Source of the DNA: CALGFH01 sp036003705
Lineage (GTDB): Bacteria; Actinomycetota; CALGFH01
DNA: 64,000 nucleotides
Direction: 5' to 3'
Assembly (NCBI GenBank): GCA_036003705.1
Contig: DASYSE010000105.1
Coordinates: 14,259-78,258, forward strand
Positions 26,700-36,990 of this stretch are shown here, in pieces. Under the pieces are notes generated by a model. It saw nothing but the letters and a program-made list of their open reading frames with translations, did not search any database and had not been told where the DNA came from. How positions within the stretch are numbered: position 1 is the first letter of the stretch; each line of letters starts with the position of its first letter. The translations under genes and the position numbers were made by a program.

Positions 26700-27458
26700 A
26701 TGACTGCTGCCATCGTGCCCGGCGACGCCCAGGAGACGCTGGCCGCGCGCGCCGTCCAGGTCACCAAGGTCTACGGGCAGGGCCAGACCGAGGTGCGGGC
26801 CCTCGACAACGTCTCGGTCGAGCTCCCGAGCGGCCGCTTCACCGCCATCATGGGCCCGTCCGGGTCGGGCAAGTCGACCCTCATGCACTGCCTGGCCGGC
26901 CTGGACCGGATCACCTCCGGCCAGATCTTCATCGGCGACGTCGAGCTCAGCAAGCTGTCGGAGAAGCAGCTCACCCTGCTCCGGCGGGACAAGGTCGGCT
27001 TCGTGTTCCAGGCCTTCAACCTGCTCCCGACCCTGACCGCGGCCGAGAACGTCGAGCTGCCCCTGGCCATCGCCGGCCGCAAGCCGGACCGGGCCTGGGT
27101 GGACCGGGTGGTCGACGCCGTCGGGCTGCGTGAGCGCCTCGGCCACAAGCCGGCCGAGCTGTCCGGCGGCCAGCAGCAACGGGTGGCCGCCGCCAGGGCG
27201 CTGGCCTCCAAGCCGGCGATCGTGTTCGCCGACGAGCCGACCGGCAACCTCGACTCGGCCTCCAGCAGCGAGCTGCTGGGCTTCATGCGCCGCTCGGTCG
27301 ACGAGTACGGCCAGACGATCGTGATGGTCACCCACGACCCCAGCGCGGCCAGCTTCTCCGATCACGTGCTGTTCCTGACCGACGGCCGCATCGTCGACGA
27401 GATGGCCAACCCGACCGCCGAGAAGGTGCTCGACCTCATGAAGAAGCTGGGGGGCTGA
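26700..27458 (+). CDS. ABC transporter ATP-binding protein, MacB/LolD type
   Basis: 252 residues. Walker A is GPSGSGKST (about residues 55-63), the Q-loop is FVFQAFNLLPTLTAAENVELPL, the ABC signature LSGGQQQR, and Walker B IVFADEPTGNLD, all typical of the export-type MacB/LolD/FtsE subfamily. It starts 7 bp before the end of the gap to the permease gene, which follows after 7 nt, so both form one operon. A TAGGCT box at 26649-26654 and a GGGGAG ribosome site precede the ATG. It would power export of a lipophilic compound or peptide, or remodel the envelope. Confidence 0.92.
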   Translation: MTAAIVPGDAQETLAARAVQVTKVYGQGQTEVRALDNVSVELPSGRFTAIMGPSGSGKSTLMHCLAGLDRITSGQIFIGDVELSKLSEKQLTLLRRDKVGFVFQAFNLLPTLTAAENVELPLAIAGRKPDRAWVDRVVDAVGLRERLGHKPAELSGGQQQRVAAARALASKPAIVFADEPTGNLDSASSSELLGFMRRSVDEYGQTIVMVTHDPSAASFSDHVLFLTDGRIVDEMANPTAEKVLDLMKKLGG

Positions 27459-27465
27459 GCGGGGG

Positions 27466-30009
27466 ATGCGCAACGCGACGCTCAAGGGCCTGCTGGCCCA
27501 CAAGTTCCGCTTGGCCGCGACCGCCCTGGCGATCGTGCTCGGGGTCAGCTTCGTGGCCGGGACCTACGTGCTCACCGACACCATCAACGCCACCTTCACC
27601 AACCTGTTCGACCAGGTCACCCAGGGCATCGACGTCGCCGTCCGCTCCAGGGAGGCGTTCAGCACCCAGGGGAACGAGGTCCGCGACCCGATCCCGGCGA
27701 CCGTGCTCGACCGGGTGAAGGCCGTCGACGGGGTCAAGGTGGCCGAGGGTAGCGTCACCGGGTTCGCCCAGTTCATCGACAAGCACGGCAAGGCGGTGAC
27801 CACCGGCGGCGCCCCGACCCTGGGGGTCTCGATCAGCTCGGCCCCCGAGCTCCAGGCCGGCACCACCCTCCGCGAGGGGCGGCTGCCCACCGGTGCCGAC
27901 GAGATGGCGGTCGACGCCCAGACGGCCGAGAAGCACGGCTTCAAGCCCGGCGACCGGATCAAGGTCCTGCTCCAGGGCCCGGCCCGGACCTTCACGGTCA
28001 GCGGCATCATCGGCTTCGGCTCGGCCGGCAACCTCGGCGGGGCCACCCTGGCCGGCTTCACTCTGCCCGCCGCCCAGGAGGTGCTGAACCGGGAGGGCCG
28101 CTTCGACGAGATCGACCTGGTCGCGGCCGAGGGCGTCACCCCCGAGCAGCTCCGCGACCGGGTCAGGGCCGCCATCGACCCGAGGTACGAGGCCCTCACC
28201 GGCGAGGAGCTGTCCGCCGACGCGGCCAGGGCGATCAACGACAGCTTCGGCCGCTTCCTGTCGACCGCGCTGCTCTCCTTCGCCTTCGTCGCTCTGCTGG
28301 TCGGGGCGTTCCTGATCTTCAACACCTTCACCATCATCGTCGCCCAGCGCACCCGTGAGCTGGCCCTGCTGCGCTGCCTGGGGGCCAGCCGCCGCCAGGT
28401 GATGGGCTCGGTGCTGCTCGAGTCGCTGGTGGTCGCCGTGGTCGCCTCGCTGGTCGGCCTCGGCCTCGGGGTGCTGATCGCCAACGGCCTGAAGGCGCTG
28501 CTCACCGGGATCCTCAACTTCGACCTGCCGACCACCGGCACCGTGTTCCTGTGGCGCACGGTGATCGTGTCGCTGGCCGTCGGCATCGTCGTGACGATGC
28601 TGGCGGCGCTGATGCCGGCGCTCAAGGCGACCCGGGTGCCGCCCGTGGCCGCCCTCCAGCCCGAGACGGCGTTCGCGCCCACCCAGTTCCGCAAGCGCCG
28701 CATCGTGCTCGGCCTGCTCGTCACCGCCGTCGGGGTCGCCCTGCTGCTGGCCGGCCTGTTCCGGGACCAGGGCAACCGGCTGGTCAACGTCGCCTCGGGC
28801 GCGGTGATCGTGTTCTTCGGCGTGGCCGTCCTGAGCCCGCTGATCGCCAGGCCGCTGGCCCGGCTGATCGGCTGGCCGTTCGCCAAGGCGTTCCGGCTGC
28901 CCGGCAACCTGGCCCGCCAGAACGCCATGCGCAACCCGCGCCGCACCGCCTCGACGGCGGCGGCCCTGATGATCGGGCTGGCCCTGGTCGCCTTCGTGAG
29001 CATCTTCGCGGCCTCCATCAAGGCCTCGACGACCAGGATCCTCGACCAGACGATCGCGGCCGACTACATCCTCAACACCGAGACCTTCACCCCGTTCAGT
29101 CCCGAGCTGGCCGAGCGCCTGGCCGACCAGCCGGAGCTGGAGGCGGTGGTCGGGGTCCGCACCGGCGCCTTCAAGCAGGACGGCGCCACCAAGCAGCTGG
29201 CCGGGATCGACCCGGCGGCCTACGACCAGGTCGTCAAGTCGGAGGTGACCTCCGGGAGCTTCGCCGGCCTGGCCGGCGGTGGCCTGGCCGTCAAGGAGGA
29301 CGTGGCCAAGGCCAACGGCTGGACGGTCGGGCAGCTCGTGGCCCTCCAGTTCCCGCGCGGCGGCACCCAACAGGTCCCGGTGAAGGCGATCTACAAGGAC
29401 AACAGCGTCAACGGCGACTACCTGCTGGCCCTGTCCGACTACCAGCGGTTCTACGCCGACCAGGCCGACACCCAGATCCTGGTCCAGGCACGCCCCGTGA
29501 CCGCGCCGGACGTCTCGCGGGCGGCGATCGACCGGGTGGTGACCGAGTTCCCCAACGTCACCGTCCGCGACCAGGCCGAGTACAAGGCCGAGACCGCCAG
29601 GCAGATCGACCAGGTCGTCAACCTGTTCTTCGCGCTGCTCGCCCTGGCGGTGGTCATCGCCCTGTTCGGCATCGTGAACACCCTCGGCCTGTCGATCTTC
29701 GAGCGCATTCGCGAGCTCGGCCTGCTGCGCGCGGTCGGGGCCACCCGCGGGCAGCTCCGCTCGATGATCCGCTGGGAGGCGGTGATCATCGCCGTCCTCG
29801 GCGCCGTCCTCGGGCTGACCATCGGCGTGTTCTTCGGCTGGACGATCGTCCGGGCCCTGCGCAGCGTCGGCATCACCGAGTTCGCGCTGCCCGTCGGGCA
29901 GCTGGTCGTCTTCGTGGTGTTCGCGGCCCTCGCCGGCATCCTGGCCGCGGTCCTGCCGGGCCGCCGGGCCGCCAAGGTGGACGTGCTCAGGGCGATCACC
30001 ACGGAGTAG
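27466..30009 (+). CDS. ABC transporter permease, FtsX/MacB family (fused double unit)
   Basis: 847 residues with two FtsX-type modules in one chain. One transmembrane helix near residues 15-35 is followed by a MacB-type extracytoplasmic domain (about 40-260), three helices (about 265-390), a central pair or trio (about 408-520), a second extracytoplasmic domain (about 525-720) and the last three helices (about 722-840). Typical sequence marks are the RTRELALLRCLGASRRQ and RIRELGLLRAVGATRGQ coupling motifs. A single such chain with one ATPase dimer is the actinobacterial layout. Substrate unknown. Start ATG behind GGGGG, 7 nt after the ATPase stop. Confidence 0.92.
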   Translation: MRNATLKGLLAHKFRLAATALAIVLGVSFVAGTYVLTDTINATFTNLFDQVTQGIDVAVRSREAFSTQGNEVRDPIPATVLDRVKAVDGVKVAEGSVTGFAQFIDKHGKAVTTGGAPTLGVSISSAPELQAGTTLREGRLPTGADEMAVDAQTAEKHGFKPGDRIKVLLQGPARTFTVSGIIGFGSAGNLGGATLAGFTLPAAQEVLNREGRFDEIDLVAAEGVTPEQLRDRVRAAIDPRYEALTGEELSADAARAINDSFGRFLSTALLSFAFVALLVGAFLIFNTFTIIVAQRTRELALLRCLGASRRQVMGSVLLESLVVAVVASLVGLGLGVLIANGLKALLTGILNFDLPTTGTVFLWRTVIVSLAVGIVVTMLAALMPALKATRVPPVAALQPETAFAPTQFRKRRIVLGLLVTAVGVALLLAGLFRDQGNRLVNVASGAVIVFFGVAVLSPLIARPLARLIGWPFAKAFRLPGNLARQNAMRNPRRTASTAAALMIGLALVAFVSIFAASIKASTTRILDQTIAADYILNTETFTPFSPELAERLADQPELEAVVGVRTGAFKQDGATKQLAGIDPAAYDQVVKSEVTSGSFAGLAGGGLAVKEDVAKANGWTVGQLVALQFPRGGTQQVPVKAIYKDNSVNGDYLLALSDYQRFYADQADTQILVQARPVTAPDVSRAAIDRVVTEFPNVTVRDQAEYKAETARQIDQVVNLFFALLALAVVIALFGIVNTLGLSIFERIRELGLLRAVGATRGQLRSMIRWEAVIIAVLGAVLGLTIGVFFGWTIVRALRSVGITEFALPVGQLVVFVVFAALAGILAAVLPGRRAAKVDVLRAITTE

Positions 30010-30012
30010 CGT
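30007..30012 (+). promoter_or_regulatory. -10 element TAGCGT before pdxH (leaderless candidate)
   Basis: TAGCGT overlaps the stop codon of the permease gene and is followed by 7 nt and the ATG at 30020. There is no Shine-Dalgarno of note, so pdxH may be made from its own leaderless mRNA as well as from read-through. Confidence 0.45.
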
Positions 30013-30019
30013 TCGGAGC

Positions 30020-30640
30020 ATGCGAAGGGAGTACGCCAGGGAGGGTCTGGCCGAGGCCGACGTCGACGCCGACCCGGTGGTGCAGTTCGGACGCTGGTTC
30101 GGGCAGGCCGAGTCGGCCGGCCTGCTCGAACCGACCGCGATGGCCCTGGCCACCGCGACCCCGGACGGCCGCCCGTCGGCCCGCATGGTCCTGCTCCGTG
30201 GCTTCGACGAGCGTGGCTTCTGCTTCTACACCAACTACGAGAGCCGAAAGGGCGGGGAGCTGGCCGCCAACCCGCGGGCGGCCCTGGTGTTCTGGTGGGG
30301 TGAGCTGGAGCGCCAGGTCCGGATCGAGGGCCTGGTCGAGCGGACCAGCCGGTCCGAGAGCGAGGCCTACTTCCACTCGCGCCCGCCGGGCAGCCAGCTC
30401 AGCGCCGCCGCCTCCCCCCAGAGCCAGGTGATCGACGGCAGGGCTGTGCTCGAGGAGCGGGTGGCCCGCCTGGCCACCGGCCACCGGGACGGCGAGGTCC
30501 CCCTCCCCGGGTTCTGGGGCGGCTACCGCCTGGTCCACGAGGTGATGGAGTTCTGGCAGGGCCGGCCCAACCGCCTCCACGACCGCCTCCGCTACCGGCG
30601 CGCCGGCGACCGCTGGAGGATCGAGCGGCTCGCCCCCTGA
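30020..30640 (+). CDS. pdxH: Pyridoxamine/pyridoxine 5'-phosphate oxidase
   Basis: 206 residues, close to the usual length. An FMN enzyme that oxidises pyridoxamine or pyridoxine 5'-phosphate to pyridoxal 5'-phosphate, the cofactor of the aminotransferase encoded at 37981. Family marks: MALATATPDGRPSARMVLLRG (FMN phosphate binding), FYTNYESRKGGELAANP, FWWGELERQVRIEG, and the C-terminal dimerisation region VMEFWQGRPNRLHDRL with the conserved basic tail. It lies 10 nt after the permease gene. The family call is firm. Confidence 0.95.
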   Translation: MRREYAREGLAEADVDADPVVQFGRWFGQAESAGLLEPTAMALATATPDGRPSARMVLLRGFDERGFCFYTNYESRKGGELAANPRAALVFWWGELERQVRIEGLVERTSRSESEAYFHSRPPGSQLSAAASPQSQVIDGRAVLEERVARLATGHRDGEVPLPGFWGGYRLVHEVMEFWQGRPNRLHDRLRYRRAGDRWRIERLAP

Positions 30641-30761
30641 CCCGACCGCCGAGTCTGGCGGTCGGGATCAATCGACCTGCCGCCGGAGGCGGCTGCATGA
30701 GGCGTCATCCGACACAATGGACCGCGTGCAGGACGAGTCGCGAGCGACGGAGGTCTGGCCG

Positions 30762-32360
<1,599 letters not shown>

Positions 32361-32383
32361 CCCTCACGCGAGGGAGGGCGCAG

Positions 32384-33841
32384 ATGGACAGGCAAGCGCT
32401 CATCCGCCGGCTGGAGTCGATCATCGGTCCCCGGGGGGTGATCACCGAGCGCAACCAGCTGCGCACCTACGAGTGCGACGGGCTGGCCAACTACCGGGTC
32501 ATCCCCAGCGTGGTCGTGCTGCCCGAGACGGCCGAGCAGGCCCAGGGGGCGGTCAGGGCCTGCCACCAGGCCGGGGTCCCGTTCGTGGCCCGCGGGTCTG
32601 GCACCGGCCTCTCCGGCGGAGCCCTGCCGGTGTCGGACGGCGTGCTCATCGTGCTCGCCCGCATGCGCCGCATCCTGGAGGTCGACCTGGACAACCAGCG
32701 GGCTCTGGTCGAGCCGGGCGTGCTCAACCTCCAGGTCACCAAGGCGGTGGCCGGTGACGGCTTCTACTACGCCCCCGACCCGTCCAGCCAGCAGGTCTGC
32801 TCCATCGGCGGCAACGTGGCCGAGAACTCGGGCGGCGCCCACTGCCTCAAGTACGGCTTCACCACCAACCACGTCACCGGCCTGGAGGTGGTCCTGCCCG
32901 ACGGCGAGCTGGTCCACCTGGGCGGCGGCAAGGCGCCCGACCCGCCCGGCTACGACCTGCTCGGCGCCTTCGTCGGGTCGGAGGGCACGCTCGGCATCGC
33001 CACCAAGGTCACCCTGCGCCTGCTGCGCAAGCCCGAGGCGGTCCGCACCCTGATGGCCGCCTTCGACGGCACCGACCAGGCCGGCGACGCCGTGTCCAGC
33101 ATCATCGGGGCCGGCATCGTCCCGGCCGCCATCGAGATGATGGACGCCCTGGCCATGGAGGCGGCCGAGGCCGCCGTCCACGTCCACTACCCGGAGGAGG
33201 CCGGCGCGGTCCTGATCGTCGAGCTGGACGGCCCGCAGGCCGAGGTCGAGCACCAGTTCGACGAGGTCGAGCGGCTCTGCCGCGAGGCCGGCTCGACCAC
33301 CATCCAGATCGCCGCGGACGACGACCAGCGTGCCCTGTTCTGGAAGGGCCGCAAGTCGGCGTTCGCCGCCGTCGGGAGGATCAGCCCCGACTATTACGTC
33401 CAGGACGGCGTCATCCCGCGCACCGCGCTGCCCGAGGTGCTGCGCCGCATCAGCCGGCTGGCCGACGAGCGGGGGCTGCGGGTGGCCAACGTGTTCCACG
33501 CCGGCGACGGCAACCTGCACCCGCTGGTCCTGTTCGACGGCGAGGTCGAGGGCCAGGAGCGGCGGGCCGAGGAGCTGGCCGCCGAGATCCTCTACACCTG
33601 CCTCGACCACGGCGGCTCGATCACCGGCGAGCACGGGGTCGGCTTCGACAAGAAGCAGCACCTGCCCAGGCAGTTCAGCGCCGAGGACCTGGACGCCATG
33701 CAGCTGGTGCGCTGCGCCTTCGACCCGGAGGGGCGCAGCAACCCCGGCAAGGTGTTCCCGACCCCGCGGCTGTGCGGCGAGCGGCCGGGCCCGCGCCAGG
33801 CCCACCCGGCGGAGCAGGCCGGGCTGGCGGAGGTGTTCTGA
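32384..33841 (+). CDS. glcD: Glycolate oxidase subunit GlcD (FAD-linked)
   Basis: 485 residues from the ATG at 32384 (GGGAGG ribosome site). FAD-binding subunit that oxidises glycolate, or another short 2-hydroxy acid such as D-lactate, passing electrons to the quinone pool through GlcF. The PCMH-type FAD domain shows VARGSGTGLSGGALP and ENSGGAHCLKYG; the C-terminal domain has the NVFHAGDGNLHPL and GEHGVGFDKK motifs that hold the active-site metal and histidines. Its place between malate synthase and GlcE/GlcF supports the glycolate role over D-lactate dehydrogenase, which it resembles. Confidence 0.93.
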   Translation: MDRQALIRRLESIIGPRGVITERNQLRTYECDGLANYRVIPSVVVLPETAEQAQGAVRACHQAGVPFVARGSGTGLSGGALPVSDGVLIVLARMRRILEVDLDNQRALVEPGVLNLQVTKAVAGDGFYYAPDPSSQQVCSIGGNVAENSGGAHCLKYGFTTNHVTGLEVVLPDGELVHLGGGKAPDPPGYDLLGAFVGSEGTLGIATKVTLRLLRKPEAVRTLMAAFDGTDQAGDAVSSIIGAGIVPAAIEMMDALAMEAAEAAVHVHYPEEAGAVLIVELDGPQAEVEHQFDEVERLCREAGSTTIQIAADDDQRALFWKGRKSAFAAVGRISPDYYVQDGVIPRTALPEVLRRISRLADERGLRVANVFHAGDGNLHPLVLFDGEVEGQERRAEELAAEILYTCLDHGGSITGEHGVGFDKKQHLPRQFSAEDLDAMQLVRCAFDPEGRSNPGKVFPTPRLCGERPGPRQAHPAEQAGLAEVF

Positions 33842-33844
33842 GCG

Positions 33845-35089
33845 GTGGGGGTCCAGGACCTGGAGCGGGAGGGCCTGGTCCGCCCGGCCGACGGGGCATT
33901 CGAGGTCGACGGCGTCCCAGCCGGGCTGGTCGCCCGGCCAGGCTCGGTCGAGGAGGCCAGCCAGGTGCTGCGGGCCGCCGCCCAGGACGGCCTCGCGGTC
34001 GCCTTCCAGGGTGGCGGCAGCAAGCTGGGGCTCGGCAACCCGCCGGAGCGGGTCGACCTGCTGGTGTCCACCGCCGGGCTGGACCAGGTGCTGGAGCACG
34101 CCGCCGGCGATCTGGTCGTCCGGGTCCAGGCCGGCGCCCGGCTGGCCGACCTCCAGGCCGCCCTGGCCCCGGCCGGGCAGTGGCTGGCCCTCGACCCGCC
34201 GGAGCCGCGGGCGACGGTTGGCGGGGTGGTCGCGGCCAACGCCTCCGGCCCGCGCCGGCTGCGCTACGGCACCGTCCGCGACCTGATCATCGGCATCACC
34301 GTGGTGCTGGCCGACGGCACGGTCGCCCACGCGGGCGGCAAGGTGGTCAAGAACGTCGCCGGCTACGACCTGGCCAAGCTGTTCTGCGGCTCGCTGGGCA
34401 CGCTCGGCATGGTCGTCGAGGCCACCTTCCGCCTCCATCCCCTGCCGGCCGCCGCGTCCGCTGTGACCCTCCAGCTGGAGACGGCCGAGGAGGCCGGCGA
34501 GGCGGTGCGGCTGCTGGGCCGCTCCCCGCTGGAGCCGAGCGCGATCGAGCTGACCTGGTCCGGCCCGGGCCTCCCGGCCCGGCTCACGGTGCCGTTCGAG
34601 GGCATCCGGCCGGGGGCCGACGCCCAGGCCGCCGCCGCGGCCGAGCTGCTGGGCCGGGTGGGGGAGGCGGCCGTGCTGGGGCCGGGCGAGACCGAGTTCG
34701 CCCTGGCCCAGCTCGGCGTGCTCCCGTTCGAGAAGGCGGAGGTTGTGGTCAAGGTCGCCTACCCGCCGGCCGAGCTGCCGGCCGTCCTGGCCGACCTGCG
34801 GGCGGGCCCACTGCTCGGCCAGGTCAGGGCCCACGCCGGGACGGGGGTGCTGTGGGTGGCCAGCGGCTTCCGGGACGTCCGGTCGCTGGCCACGGCGATC
34901 GGCAGGGCCAGGGAGCGGCTGGCCGCCCGCGGGGGCAGCCTGGTCGTGGTCAAGGCACCGCCCGAGCTCAAGCGGGCGGTCGACGCCTGGGGGCCGGCCG
35001 GCGACGCCCTCGGGCTGATGCGCCGGGTCAAGGAGCGGTTCGACCCGGACCGCCGCATGAGCCCGGGCCGGTTCGTGGGAGGAATCTGA
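33845..35089 (+). CDS. glcE: Glycolate oxidase subunit GlcE (FAD-binding)
   Basis: 414 residues, GTG start 3 nt after glcD. A second FAD-domain subunit, partly similar to GlcD but with a shorter cap. Marks: AFQGGGSKLGLGNPP, RATVGGVVAANASGPRRLRYG, and VVKNVAGYDLAKLFCGSLGTLG, all characteristic of GlcE. It forms the membrane-associated GlcDEF complex. No transmembrane helix. The GTG start is the only one giving the expected N-terminus; coupling to glcD is likely because of the short gap. Confidence 0.92.
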   Translation: MGVQDLEREGLVRPADGAFEVDGVPAGLVARPGSVEEASQVLRAAAQDGLAVAFQGGGSKLGLGNPPERVDLLVSTAGLDQVLEHAAGDLVVRVQAGARLADLQAALAPAGQWLALDPPEPRATVGGVVAANASGPRRLRYGTVRDLIIGITVVLADGTVAHAGGKVVKNVAGYDLAKLFCGSLGTLGMVVEATFRLHPLPAAASAVTLQLETAEEAGEAVRLLGRSPLEPSAIELTWSGPGLPARLTVPFEGIRPGADAQAAAAAELLGRVGEAAVLGPGETEFALAQLGVLPFEKAEVVVKVAYPPAELPAVLADLRAGPLLGQVRAHAGTGVLWVASGFRDVRSLATAIGRARERLAARGGSLVVVKAPPELKRAVDAWGPAGDALGLMRRVKERFDPDRRMSPGRFVGGI

Positions 35090-35091
35090 GC

Positions 35092-36408
35092 ATGGCGGAC
35101 AACATCGCCCCGGCCTTCGACGCGTTCCATCCGCCGGAGCAGGAGCTGATCGACGACTGCGTCCACTGCGGCTTCTGCCTGCCGACCTGCCCGACCTACG
35201 TGCTCTGGGGCGAGGAGATGGACTCGCCGCGAGGCCGCATCTACCTGATGGAGATCGGCCTTCAGGGCGAGACCATGAACGACGAGATGGTCCGCCATTT
35301 CGACCAGTGCCTTGGCTGCATGGCCTGCGTCACCGCCTGCCCGTCAGGGGTCCAGTACGGCAAGCTGATCGAGGCCACCCGCCAGCAGGTCGAGCGCCGC
35401 CACCCGCGCTCCCGCCGCGACCGCGCCTTCCGGGCGCTGGTCTTCCGGCTGTTCCCCTATCCGCGGCGGCTGCGCCTGCTGCGCGGCCCCCTCCGCGTCT
35501 ACCAGCGGTCCCGCCTCGGCGCCCTGCTGCGCCGGGCCGGGCTGCTGGACCGCCTGCCCGAGCGCATGTCGGCCATGGAGCGGCTGCTGCCGACGCTGGG
35601 CCGCATGGAGGCGGTGCCGGCGGTCACCCCAGCGGTCGGGCAGCGGCGGCGCCGGGTCGGGATGCTCACCGGCTGCGTCCAGCGGGTGTTCTTCCCCGAG
35701 GTCAACGCGGCAACGGCCAGGGTCCTGGCCGCCGACGGCTGCGAGGTGGTCGCCCCGCCTGGGCAGCGCTGCTGCGGCGCGCTCAGCCTGCACGCCGGCC
35801 GCGAGGCCGAGGCGCAGGCGTTCGCCAGGGCGGCCATCGAGGAATTCGAGGCCGCCGGGACCGACGAGGTGGTGGTCAACGCGGCCGGCTGCGGCTCGGC
35901 CATGAAGGAGTACGGCCACCTGCTCCGCGACGACCCGGAGTTCGCCGGCCGGGCGGCGGCGTTCTCGGCCAGGGTCCGTGACCTGTCCGAGCTGCTGGTC
36001 GAGCTCGGCCCGGTGGCCCCGCGGCACCCGCTGCCCATCACGGTGGCCTGGCACGACGCCTGCCACCTCGGCCACGCCCAGGGCATTCGCGCCCAGCCCC
36101 GCAACGCCCTTGCCGCCATCCCCGGCCTGGAGGTCCGCGAGATCGGCGAGGCCGAGATTTGCTGCGGCTCGGCCGGCATCTACAACCTGGTCGAGCCGAA
36201 GCCGGCCACCGAGCTGGGCGACCGCAAGGCGGCCAGCGTGCTCGCCACCGGGGCCGACCTGCTGGTCACCTCCAACCCCGGCTGCCTGATGCAGATCCGG
36301 ACCGCGCTGGAGCGGCGCGGCGAGCGCCTGGCCATGGCCCACCTGGCCGAGGTCCTCGACGCCGCCGTCCAGGGCGCCGACCCGCGGTCGCTCCTGGACC
36401 GCCGCTGA
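35092..36408 (+). CDS. glcF: Glycolate oxidase iron-sulfur subunit GlcF
   Basis: 438 residues, ATG 2 nt after glcE. Two 4Fe-4S motifs: CVHCGFCLPTCP from Cys23 and CLGCMACVTACP around residue 69. Two CCG (cysteine-rich) domains follow, marked by GQRCCGALSLHAG and AEICCGSAGIYN, which bind further cofactor and link to the quinone acceptor. The subunit carries electrons from the GlcD/GlcE flavins to the membrane. It closes the operon; about 100 bp separate its stop from the opposing gene at 36509, with no clear terminator. Confidence 0.94.
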   Translation: MADNIAPAFDAFHPPEQELIDDCVHCGFCLPTCPTYVLWGEEMDSPRGRIYLMEIGLQGETMNDEMVRHFDQCLGCMACVTACPSGVQYGKLIEATRQQVERRHPRSRRDRAFRALVFRLFPYPRRLRLLRGPLRVYQRSRLGALLRRAGLLDRLPERMSAMERLLPTLGRMEAVPAVTPAVGQRRRRVGMLTGCVQRVFFPEVNAATARVLAADGCEVVAPPGQRCCGALSLHAGREAEAQAFARAAIEEFEAAGTDEVVVNAAGCGSAMKEYGHLLRDDPEFAGRAAAFSARVRDLSELLVELGPVAPRHPLPITVAWHDACHLGHAQGIRAQPRNALAAIPGLEVREIGEAEICCGSAGIYNLVEPKPATELGDRKAASVLATGADLLVTSNPGCLMQIRTALERRGERLAMAHLAEVLDAAVQGADPRSLLDRR

Positions 36409-36508
36409 GGCGGCCGCGGCGCCTGGTCACGGCGAGCAGGACGCCGAGCGTGGCGCCGAAGGTGAGGCGGCGGCACCGACGAGCAGGGCGGGGACCGCCT
36501 TCAACGCG

Positions 36509-36745
36509 TCAGCTTCTCAGCATGTCGTTGGCCGGCCGCAGCCGTTTCAGGAGCACGACGAAGGTGAACGTGTCCCAGCCGCCCGGTCCGCCGCCTCGGT
36601 CGTAGTGGGTCCGTGGCGTGATCCCGACCGCCTCCCACCCGTCGTCGCCGAGCCGGTTCAGCTCGGCCAGGAAGGTGCCCATGGACCGGTCCTCGGTCTG
36701 TTCGCCCCACTCCTGCACGTATTCACGGATCGCGTACTCCCACAT
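36509..36745 (-). CDS. Small DUF4177-like protein
   Basis: 78 residues, MWEYAIREYVQEWGE at the start, then LNRLGDDGWEAVGITP and FTFVVLLKRL. The pattern of an N-terminal W-E-Y strand, an LNxLGxDGWE helix and a final strand ending in LLKR fits the DUF4177 family of small single-domain proteins, which are usually 55-80 residues. Function unknown. It faces glcF tail-to-tail and follows a cupredoxin fragment on the same strand. No ribosome site is clear. Confidence 0.7.
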   Translation of the reverse strand: MWEYAIREYVQEWGEQTEDRSMGTFLAELNRLGDDGWEAVGITPRTHYDRGGGPGGWDTFTFVVLLKRLRPANDMLRS

Positions 36746-36750
36746 GCCAA

Positions 36751-36990
36751 CTAGCCTCGACCGAGTGAGCCGGCCCGGTCAACTCGGCCCCGACAAGCCA
36801 CCGCCCGGCCCGTGGCCGGGGAGGCCGGCGCTGCCGGGGGTGGGGCGGCGGCCTGGGCGGTCTGGTCGTCGGTGTCGCGCCCGAGCACCACCAGCACGCC
36901 ACGCATCCTGGCCGGGTGCACGGTGCACCGGCAGCTGTAGCTGCCCGGCTCGTCGGGCGCGGTCGGCTCGGCGCCGGCCCGACCCGACGG
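36751..36990 (-). pseudogene. C-terminal fragment of a plastocyanin-like copper protein
   Basis: On the minus strand, directly after the stop of the J-domain gene and in the same frame, an open stretch reads APDEPGSYSCRCTVHPARM, then RGVLVVLG and an Ala/Pro-rich tail to a TAG. The Cys-x2-His-x4-Met spacing in CTVHPARM matches the copper ligands in the last loop of type I copper proteins. The rest of the cupredoxin, including its signal peptide and first His ligand, is absent. I read it as the leftover end of a deleted gene; read-through of the TGA is the other option. Confidence 0.5.

Noticed and set aside
26700..30009. Naming the ABC pair macB or lolCDE
   Set aside because: The FtsX-type permease family is broad and nothing in the context indicates the substrate.
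27436..30186. Minus-strand open frame of about 900 codons opposite the ABC permease
   Set aside because: Gln/His/Asp/Gly-rich shadow translation of the permease gene.
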